A DNA stretch of 28,118 nucleotides from assembly GCA_003550305.1 (NCBI GenBank), contig QKYT01000549.1:8264-36381 (forward strand). The letters are read 5' to 3'. The stretch is from Glomus cerebriforme (Eukaryota; Glomeromycota; Glomeromycetes; Glomerales; Glomeraceae). Positions 20,658 through 28,118 of this stretch are shown here, one piece after another. Every line of letters begins with the position of its first letter. Position 1 is the first letter of the stretch. Below the pieces are notes generated by a model. It was given only the letters and a program-made list of their open reading frames with translations. It was not told the DNA's origin and did no database searches. A program made the position numbers and the translations under genes.

Positions 20658-21338
20658 GGAAATCCAAAGATAAAAACGATGTTCGTATGAAGGAGTCTAG
20701 CAAAGTTGAGAAAGATGAAATTATACCAATGAGTAATACCACCAAATTACCTTATAGTGATGTTCTTGCTAAAGGAACAATCCATGAAAAAAAAGTTAAA
20801 AACGAAGGTAACTTAGTTAAAGAATTAGAAAATTTAGGCATTGGTTGCCCTCCTAAAAACACAGAGAATCTTACAAGACGTAGAGATGAATATGAAAAGA
20901 CCGTGTGGGATTTAATATGTAAAGGAATCGAAGTTACCTCATTATTACCGGAGAGTCCAGATAATGAATATGATTTTGATAATGAAAACTATGATGATTT
21001 ACCCGATGGGATAAAAGGAAAATTGTCTGAGGTCGAACGAGACGATCTTATATGGGATACGCTTTGTGAAGCTTACAAAGATACAGAGGCTGGTGAATAT
21101 TTTCGTAAAGCCTCTGAATTGATGGAAAAGGGAGGGCTAGATATTGAGAGTTAAATCTATTTGACAAGTAGAGAGCATGTGGAGCGTCCTCTGTTAATAA
21201 TTCATGCAGGAAATAATAACAATACAAAGTATATATCCTGTATCTGAGTGTTTGAATTCACTTTTTTGTATGAATCACAATTAAAATTTTAATAAATTTA
21301 TTTGAAGGTTAAGAGCTAACAAAAATGCCAAAAAAGAA

Positions 21339-22068
21339 CTACATAAAATAAAAGATTAATTTAGCTCCTCCTATAAACGCATCTCGCGCATTTTTCAAAC
21401 GCTTCCTGAAAACCTCTGGTTGTTCCGGAGCTATATTTAAAAACCTGATGGCGTCCTGCAACTGACTATTAAGTTTTGATGCAGTTGGACCTCTTTGCAA
21501 TTCTTTCTTGTGAACTTTATCATTTCGTAACTTTTTGTAGCCAAATAGTATTCTTATATATTTATATTTCATATTACTATCTTCTGTATATTCCATCCCA
21601 TGTCTTTTAATTATGCCATCAAATCGATTCTGAACTTTTTGGTTTTTATATGTTTGGTTAAACAAATAACCAAAATCACTGTGTTTTTTATTATCCGGCA
21701 AACCGTTATTATATTCTTCTAATACAATGTCATGCCATATCCCTATGATATGACAGATATCAATCATCGCTTCGAGTTTTTTCATGGCAGAACATGAACC
21801 TAGCAATAATTAAGTTTAAGTTTAACATAGTTATTAAATATCGTTATTAGTCCAAGATTTACATACTTCTGTTTCGCTTATCAATTATAATCATAGAATT
21901 TCTAGAATTGACTGCACTAATCCACGAACTTTCAGAAATTCTGGAACGTTCACTTGTTCGACCTTCAACCTTATATTTGATCCACGTAATAATATCTCTG
22001 GGATCAATCTGCACATGAGAATCTACTTCCTCCATGCATCCCCCATTTTTTACGAAAAACTTTGCCAT
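21339..22068 (-). CDS. Two-exon protein with RNDKVH motif, possibly HEPN-like
   Basis: Exon 1 starts MAKFFVKNGGCMEEVDSHVQ at ATG 22068. A 67-nt intron (21800-21866) joins in phase 1 to exon 2 (SCSAMKKLEAM), which ends at the stop 21339-21341. The product is about 220 residues, mostly helical in appearance, with IGIWHDIVLEEY and SDFGYLFNQTY. The segment KKLRNDKVHKKEL contains R-N-x2-V-H, which fits the Rx4-6H motif of HEPN RNases. That motif alone is weak evidence, so the function stays open. No frame fault is present. It is convergent with the zinc-finger gene ending 185 bp away, so the two 3' ends face each other. Confidence 0.7.
21800..21866 (-). other. Intron of the RNDKVH-motif gene
   Basis: The donor is GTATGTAA, ACTAATAAC provides a possible branch site, and the acceptor is ATTGCTAG; length 67 nt. 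Splicing preserves the frame (phase 1, giving serine). Confidence 0.75.
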
Positions 22069-23771
22069 TTGATGATGGATTATTTCTTAAACGATTTTAC
22101 GTTTACGATTTTGCGAACAAACTTGCTTCCAATTTTATTTCAATTGTTATGTAGTTCCGAAATTAAGCACTTTTTTGCACATAATTCTGGACAAATCGTC
22201 ACAATGCTGGTCGTCCAGAAGGATAGGAAACACGTTTATGAGGAAATTTTATTAATAGATCACTTCATTTATTAAACTATTTGTTTTGATTATATTTTGA
22301 CTACTGCATATCAAATATGATGATGTTGGATATTATGATATCAAAAAATCGATAAATAAATTGTCTATATAACTAATATAAGTCATATGTCCTATTTATC
22401 CCCCGCGTTTTATTACTGTTACTACTAATTTTATATCTCCTACTGATTGTATTTATTTGTTCACAAAGATCGGGATGTAGCACGTGGCAGATTAAAGATT
22501 AAGGGAGGGAATAATATTTTGATGTATCATTAAAATGACACCAATTAAGAAAAATTTGCCACCAGTCAACCCTTAAGTTCTATGTATTTTTTCCTAACTA
22601 TGGAAAAAAAGATCGTGTTTGACAGAGTATTTCATACATATCGTTTTTATATACAAAAATCACATCATTGATGTTAATGGATAGATGTCAATATCTGTGG
22701 TTTCATATTCACTCAGATAAACTAATTATTATTTCGCATTTGATCTATTCTAGAAACTTCTTAACGGTGTTGAACTGATTTCGAATGTTTATAATACATC
22801 ATCTCCTAGGAGTGTATCACAATATTGTGTTAACTAAATGTACAAAGCATAAAGCAGTCGAAAAGCAGTCAAAAAGCATTAAGAAAACAACAATTAGTTA
22901 CCAACTATATTTTATATAACTGTTTTTGAGTATTTCTATGTAAAGAAACAAAATGGATCACAAAACAAGTTATCTAATTTCTAAATCTATTTGAAAAATA
23001 CGAAAAAGAAAATCGCTGCTGTACCTTACTTCGGTCAGAATAAAAAACGCTTACAAAAAATTCTGGATGTCTTCTTATGATGATTTGAATATAAAAGTAT
23101 TTTAGACGAATAAATAACAATTTGTAAGTTACTTAAACCTTTGATTCTTTCAAGATCGTTCCTTCGAAAGTGAAATATTAAATATGTTTATCATCTACGT
23201 ATAAACTAAATGGTATAATATAACAATAGTTCTAAAAAATGTTTTACTCTCAGATGGTCAAAGACCACATTGTCTTATTTTTTATTACGTTTCTGGAAGC
23301 AAAAAATACCTCGTTCATATCCATAAAAAATAACTTAAAAGAAATATGTGGTTTAGCTATCCTGCTAATCCGTTGATCCGTTAATGATTATCATTAAATA
23401 TCGTGTCACTTAAACGTGTCCCATAATGAAAATATTTAGCAATGTTCTTTATGTTAATTACGTCCCCAAAAACAGTTTATACAAAAATAAGCAAAAGCAT
23501 GTGATTATGTTTTATATTGAAAGATATCAAAGTTATGATCTTATCAAGTTTTAGTTTACTGTATTTGGAACGTTCATCTTGAATGGACTGGAAGAAAAGC
23601 TATAACCTTTTAACATATATAAACTAATTTCTCGTTAAAAGTTTATCATTAATTAGACGATTTGGAATTTCATTGGATCGTTTTCAATACCATAGCAGTT
23701 TCAAGTACAATAATCGAAAAAAATGATATATAACCCAAATGAAAGATTTTTCAACCGAATTAGAAGTACAT
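22069..23771. other. Gene-free stretch
   Basis: The frame at 22015-22275 (+) is antisense to the previous gene at its start and has no family signal. ATCTCCTAGGAG near 22801-22812 is a lone palindromic unit. The repeat D copy lies at 23664-23727. Otherwise nothing is recognised. Confidence 0.5.
23664..23727 (+). repeat. Dispersed repeat D, copy 2
   Basis: It matches 16735-16799: TGGATCGTTTTCAATACCAT, then CAAGTACAATAATCGAAAAA. Five or so bases are missing between the two halves compared with copy 1. It ends shortly before family A copy A6. Confidence 0.6.
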
Positions 23772-24002
23772 CATCCATATTTAACCTACTTCCACAAGAG
23801 AAGCAAGTATAGTAAGAGAAGATTAACTACTCCAGAAGGTGAAGCTTATTTTTTATAGTAAAGCAAAGTAGTTATCTTGGTTATCTCCTTCAAGAGGTTC
23901 TAGGAGATACGCGATAAGAGCTCAGCTCTTATGATCTTAAACTCGTAGAGATATTATTCACTTCTCTTTACTACATTTACTATATACATATATTTAATTG
24001 TT
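23772..24002 (+). mobile_element. Family A hairpin repeat, copy A6, loop insertion
   Basis: The left end is CATCCATATTTAACCTACTT; the right end is TATTTAATTGTT. The hairpin arms are TAGTAAAG (23856-23863) and CTTTACTA (23966-23973). The loop starts with the conserved TTATCTTGGTTATC and is then interrupted by about 70 bp of palindromic module (about 23885-23955) with GAGGTTCTAGGAGATA and TAAGAGC-TCA-GCTCTTA. Repeat C copy 2 begins directly after the right end. Confidence 0.7.
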
Positions 24003-24004
24003 GG

Positions 24005-24095
24005 ATTAGTGTTATTAAGTCGACTCTGGTTAACAAGGTGTTCACTGTCTACATTTTCTTTCATGAGTTAATGGATGAAGTTCTACACTAATTTA
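24005..24095 (+). repeat. Dispersed repeat C, copy 2
   Basis: It matches 6811-6895: CTCTGGTTAACAAGGTGTTC, then TTTTCTTTCATGAG. It abuts the right end of family A copy A6, while copy 1 lies about 100 bp from copy A1, so repeat C may be a sequence these elements favour or were once joined to. Confidence 0.6.
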
Positions 24096-24460
24096 ACATC
24101 ACTATGTTGGCTTAGCCTTTCTTCGAAATATAAAATCCCATTCAACAAAAATAGCACGAAAATAACATAACTGTGTGAATCTATTGAAGTGAGATTTTGA
24201 CTTAATAATGATATATAGTAAACATGGGATCAAAATAAAACTATCTACATTTAGTGATTAATTATCATGGGAAATAATAGTCATTAAATAGATTATCGAA
24301 GATCTTTATCCAAAGAGGTTAAATTTTCCTTATTGACCCAGCATCGCATCTTAAAATTATTATTTAATATTTTGAATAGACGCCATTCAACAAAAAAAGA
24401 TTGATCTTCATAATTCCGTGGTTCATGATTGACCTCTCTAGTTCGTTTAGAGTTTTTGTT

Positions 24461-24779
24461 GGCTTTAGCCTGACCGTCTTGACGTAAGAGAGAATCTCTT
24501 ACAAACTCTAAAAAAAGAGCTCAACCTCGCTTAGTTGACATGCTGGTTCTAGATTGCAGCGCCTAGAATTTAAGAGGTTGTAGGAGATAGTCTCCTGCTC
24601 CAAGAGCATAGCTCTTAGAAACTTAAACAAGGAGGATGAGAAATAAGGTCATAGGAGTTCCTATGGGCGAAGCTCATATTCTTTTGTTTCAAAAAGAAGT
24701 TGTTATCTTGGTTATCAATATATTAACTTCTTTGTGACACACATACCATATAAATTTATTCAATTGTTTGGCTTTAGCC
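24461..24779 (+). mobile_element. Family A hairpin repeat, copy A7
   Basis: It is bounded on both sides by GGCTTTAGCC (24461-24470 and 24770-24779). It contains GTAAGAGA-GAA-TCTCTTAC (24484-24502), GAGGTTGTAGGAGATA, AAGAGC-ATA-GCTCTT (24602-24616) with AAACTTAAAC, GGCGAAGCTC and the partial hairpin CAAAAAGAAGTTGTTATCTT..AACTTCTTTG, then ATTCAATTGTTT. The AAGAGC module points opposite to the one in copy A2 relative to the hairpin. The usual CATCCGC left end is not found. Confidence 0.65.
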
Positions 24780-24784
24780 TTTTT

Positions 24785-25060
24785 GATCTTCGATCGTGCT
24801 ATAAGCTCCTTTTCCTTTTTCCTATAAGATCCACGTCACTCCTTTAGAGGTCCTAGGGGGTTTCACTCCTAGAGTGATTCCGTGACAATTTGTCATAAGA
24901 GAGAATCTCTTATAAACTCTAAAGGAACGGACAATTTCTATACATTTGGATTGGAACAGGAAGTAAGATCCGCAGTTTCCTTATCTCCTATATCTTATCT
25001 CCTATATCTTTTCTACACATACGAGTAGTGTAACATTATCAATCAGGCGCTACGCCCTAT
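24785..25060. repeat. Palindromic module cluster
   Basis: GATC-TTC-GATC followed by GTGC (24785-24799) looks like a reduced double-hairpin element. ATAAGAGA-GAA-TCTCTTAT (24895-24913) and GGCG-CTA-CGCC (25046-25056) follow, with CTCCTATATCTTAT units between. No coding sequence is seen. Confidence 0.55.
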
Positions 25061-25393
25061 AACTCGCGTTTATTGTCTAAGACAATAGTGAACACAATGA
25101 CCTCTGTCATGCGTTTGATAATAATGGAAATTATTAATATTTCTTTTTTAGTGGTTTCTCATTTCATACCAGAAAATACTTTATGGAAACAACTTTGAAC
25201 TCAAAAAAAAAACTTCCACTACATCTGAAACTGACACAGGTATCTAAACGCATTTTAGATAGTCCTTTATTGGAGATAAAGAAATCGGGCAGTCATTAAT
25301 TTTTTATTATAATGTTGTTTTTTACCTATAGTAGACGGAGTCACTCATAGAGTTCCCGAAGTTATCTTAACTGACTCGACTCAACAAACTTCT

Positions 25394-25720
25394 AGTTCCT
25401 TTGGAATGTCCTCAAAAAAACAATTGAATAAATGTATATGGTATGTGTATCAAAAAGAAGTAAATACATTGAGAACCAAGATAACTACTTCTTTTTACTA
25501 CAAAAGAATGAGCTCCGCCTATAAAGCTGTGCTCTTATAAACTTAAACTCCTTTATTTCTCCGCTCTTTAAAGAGGTTGTAGGAGATATTCTCCTGCGGC
25601 TAAAGCCAGAGGTTATAGGAGATACGCTCCTATGTAGAGACGTTAATCTGAGGACGGATGTCCTACGGACACTCTTGTTATACATGCTTTTCTTTTGAGA
25701 AGTAGGTTAAATGTGGATGT
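25394..25720 (-). mobile_element. Family A hairpin repeat, copy A8
   Basis: Read on the minus strand it begins ACATCCACATTTAACCTACT and ends TTCAATTG, a T run and GAGGACATTCCAAAGGAACT, the same extension as copy A5. The hairpin arms are 25447-25462 and 25486-25501 (two mismatches), with CCAAGATAAC in the loop as read on plus. The interior carries GAGGTTGTAGGAGATATTCT, CGGCTAAAGCC and GTCC-TACGGAC-like units. The minus frame at 25485-25685 is a by-product. Confidence 0.7.
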
Positions 25721-27255
25721 TAGTTGTGACAATAAAGATTATATTATAATAACGTCTTATGTTAATTTTTTATTAATAATAATAGGATCTGATGACTTTG
25801 TCTGGAATCTGAAAATCTATAGAAGATGGACGATTATCTTCAATATATGAATATTCTATTTGTGTCCTCTCAGATGCATTAATGGTATACAAGATTACAA
25901 GAGCAGTGTATTAAACATTTTCATATTATGGTTTCCTTAAATAGGAATTTTTTTGAATATTGGATGAACAATCAAAATAAGTCACAATAAATATATAGGA
26001 AGATAGTTTCTTGTTAATTTATTCTTAACTCGAAAGATTATACTAGTTATAATTCAAGTTGGTTACTTTAGTATATTATACATTACAACAAACTGCTTAC
26101 ATTTCTTACATTTATCTTTTTCCCGACCCATTTTCGTATTTGTGTCTAATTAATATCCTAACCTCACTTTTTGTTCTTTACTCTGTTATCCACATTACCA
26201 TGGGATGTTGATTTTGTTTTCTTTTTAGCACGTGAAATTTCTGTATAAATTATTGCATATTCTTGGATATGTCCAGACATATTTTTTTTGCACGAACTTC
26301 TCTCATTGCTTCCTAGTGATTTCCATCGAAATATAAGATATATTTATAATATGAGAGTTGTAAATACCATTTAATATCTACCATCAGTTGACATGCATAA
26401 TAAGACTAATATAAAACTAATTGAAAATATATAATTTCTAAGTAAGAAATCAAGTTGCGCAACTGTGATCTTATAATGAGGTCTGATTTCTACTCGTATA
26501 TTTGATGTTCTTGTCATAGATGTTTTGACTGGTCTCTCAAAGATGGGGTCTCACCACATCGGACTTGAGGAACTCAAGGCAGTAACAGTTAGTTGAATTA
26601 CAATTGGTTTATTCTCCCTCCATGTTCTCCCTGACATATGGTTGTACTTCAACAGACGAGTACTGTTAGGATCGGTCGATTTCAAGAATATTAGTATATA
26701 TACGAGTTTGGTTATCCCTTTTCATGTTAACAAATAATAAGTCAATAGTCAGTTAGGTTGATAAATAATAAGTAATAACATATTAGGTTTACTCAATAAA
26801 ATACATTCCGAAAAAAGTTGCAGGTCAACAATAGTACTCTTCATAACTTGTTAATCTTTAACTGTTAAACCGGTCACTGATAGTTTGGTTATAACAGGTT
26901 ATGAATTCTGTGGTCGTAATTGTTAGTTATATCTTGTTTAGCTATACTCGTTTAGTTATATTTAGTTTCGCTATATCACGTTCGTGGGCTTTCTAGTAAA
27001 GGCGCCTTACTAGAAAGGTACATACTGCAGTATAATTTTAACGTGATAAAAAATACCAGTTTTTGTGCTTATGATAAATCACGTTAGATTTTTTTTTACC
27101 ATTAATTAACATAATTTTTTGAAATGATTTATAATCTAAACAAGTTGTTATAATAAAAGATGCTGGTTAGTAATTGCGGTTATGTATTTGTACATCTAGT
27201 CACAAAATTCCTTTGTAACGTTACCAAAAAAATATGAGATACATAAAAGGATATA
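25721..27255. other. Gene-free stretch
   Basis: No coding region is supported. There is a degenerate 14-16-bp tandem (TAGTTATAT / TAGCTATAC / TAGTTATAT / CGCTATATC) at 26923-26980, followed by a long palindrome at 26989-27017. Nothing else is recognised. Confidence 0.5.
26989..27017. repeat. 29-bp palindrome
   Basis: The arms CTTTCTAGTAA (26989-26999) and TTACTAGAAAG (27007-27017) are perfect complements around AGGCGCC. It is the longest perfect short-loop hairpin in the window and is not part of family A or B. Confidence 0.6.
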
Positions 27256-27588
27256 CATCCATATTTGACCTATGAGCGTATAACTCTTCTTTCGGAACTA
27301 TCGCTCAACCTCACTCATGTATAATGACGTGTTCTAGGGCGTAGCAGCTAGAAGTATAACAAGAGAAGATGTAACTTATTCAGGAATAAACCATAGGTTT
27401 TATGAATCTTTAAATATCTCTTTTAAGGTTATAGGAATGAATTTACTATCGGCGGAGCTCAACATTTTGTACCTTTGTTAATAAAGTATTTCGTAGTAAA
27501 GCAGAGTAGTTATTTTTGTTCTCGATAATATTTGCTTCGCTTTAGTGAAATTGGCTAAAGCAACTACATATACATATATTTAATTGTT
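27256..27588 (+). mobile_element. Family A hairpin repeat, degenerate copy A9
   Basis: The left end CATCCATATTTGACC and right end TATTTAATTGTT are recognisable, with TATAACAAGAGAAG, CGGCGGAGCTCA and GTAGTAAAGCAGAGTAGTTA between them. The 3' arm has been altered by extra TTTGCTTCGCTTTAG and TTGGCTAAAGCAA-type sequence, so the hairpin is no longer clean. Confidence 0.6.
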
Positions 27589-27847
27589 CCTTATTGTCGA
27601 TTATTCTGTTCTGACAGAATCAGAAGGCAACTATACGATTATTTTGTTGGAGTAATCTATCACTATAGAATTATCTTGTAATCCCGCTGATATTTTCTTA
27701 GAGCTCGGAATGTTCTTTCAAAATCAAGTACGTAACAACACCACATGTTGCGGAGCATCTAACCCATAGGAGAATTATCATATTTTGCGTACATTCTTTG
27801 TTTTTGTTATATCTTAAAAAGTTAGATCAGATGGTAATGGTTATATA

Positions 27848-28118
27848 CAGTAGTGGCGGAAAAAACTGGCAGTAAAAATCACGTGACCAAACAAATGATC
27901 GACATCGATCCAATTGGATAACGTGGCCTGATTTTTTGTTTACTTGTTTACTATATCATGTCGATCAACTTGCATAAATTTAGTGGACACACAGGCATCT
28001 TATGACCAGTATGATATCATCATGCCGCAAAAACTCTCTCTTAAACAACGCCGTGAGTTAGTTAAATCGTTGTGGCAAAATGGAACAAGAAATGTAAACG
28101 AAATTTATAAAATTACCA
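27848..28118 (+). mobile_element. Tc1/mariner-type element, left end, cut by the window
   Basis: CAGTAGTGGCGGAAAAAACT preceded by TA (27846-27847) is the form of a Tc1/mariner terminal inverted repeat with its TA target duplication. ATCACGTGACC follows inside. The transposase start lies 174 bp in. The right end is outside the window. Confidence 0.7.
28022..28118 (+). CDS. Tc1/mariner-type transposase, N-terminal part
   Basis: From ATG 28022 the frame reads MPQKLSLKQRRELVKSLWQN, then GTRNVNEIYKIT, and is open to the window end (32 codons). This fits the first helix-turn-helix of the paired-like DNA-binding domain of Tc1/mariner transposases, which binds the terminal repeats. The DDE catalytic part lies outside the window. 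I chose this ATG because it opens the conserved region and sits at a normal distance from the terminal repeat. Confidence 0.65.
   Translation, partial: MPQKLSLKQRRELVKSLWQNGTRNVNEIYKIT

Larger units (their letters stand above)
19791..21154 (+). pseudogene. C2H2 zinc-finger protein interrupted by a repeat element
   Basis: From ATG 19791 (MTESANLMPF) the first finger has one clear cysteine, then F-x5-L-x2-H-x3-H (FEIQEKLRKHIDEH). The second finger opens with YICPWECC, crosses an intron (19981-20083), and is completed after a 332-bp insert by RFCSLDALNRHLIINH, again F-x5-L-x2-H-x4-H. A second intron (20554-20657) joins an acidic tail in frame, with ENLGIGCPP, DNEYDFDNENYDD and EYFRKASELMEKGG, ending at 21154. 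Removing 20106-20437 restores the frame exactly. The fold suggests nucleic-acid binding, perhaps a transcription regulator. Unless the insert is spliced out, the product is truncated after the first finger. Confidence 0.7.

Noticed and set aside
22015..22275. Plus-strand open frame of 86 codons
   Set aside because: It overlaps the start of the minus-strand two-exon gene and shows no motif.
25485..25685. Minus-strand open frame of 66 codons
   Set aside because: It lies within family A copy A8; the same interior in other copies is not open.

Overview
The window looks like nuclear DNA of an AT-rich fungus. I infer an arbuscular mycorrhizal fungus (Glomeromycotina, Rhizophagus-like) with moderate confidence. 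The reasons are: short GT..AG introns (about 67-104 nt) with CTAAC-like branch sites; three genes carrying the ubiquitin-like Crinkler (CRN) header; a PD-(D/E)XK-type nuclease ending of a kind I associate with Rhizophagus; a SAM-domain gene; a Tc1/mariner element; and long gene-poor stretches packed with short palindromic repeats. No rRNA, tRNA or CRISPR was seen.

Layout. 1-1900 has no gene but holds two copies of a double-hairpin sequence in opposite orientation. 1901-3075 (-) is a CRN header fused to a NYN-type nuclease domain, broken by one frame change. 5844-6191 (-) is a CRN header standing alone. 7901-9314 (+) is a nuclease-like gene with an unclear join near 8160-8290. 9315-14095 is repeat-rich. 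14252-14856 (+) is a third CRN-header gene, also with one frame change. 18006-18853 (-) is a four-exon SAM-domain gene with two frame faults. 19791-21154 (+) is a C2H2 zinc-finger gene whose second finger is split by a 332-bp repeat. 21339-22068 (-) is a two-exon gene with an RNDKVH motif that could be HEPN-like. 22069-27847 is repeats and gene-free DNA. From 27848 a Tc1/mariner element runs off the end.

The most unusual content is a set of repeats built from hairpins. Family A (about nine copies) and family B (two copies plus one end) both carry a hairpin with a TCTTGG-containing loop and end in TATTCAATT. Between copies the two arms of the stems change together, so pairing is kept. Smaller palindromes (stem-NNN-stem, such as GGCTTTAGCC, TAAGAGCnnnGCTCTTA and GTGCnnnGCAC) lie inside, beside and even within the hairpin loops of these elements, in both orientations, as if they moved independently.

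Five to six frame faults in four genes are all of the same sign (one base missing). With two N bases at 6933 and 6989, this raises the possibility of sequencing deletions rather than gene decay. The genes do not form an operon. They look like a sample of effector-type and nuclease-type accessory genes in a repeat-rich region.
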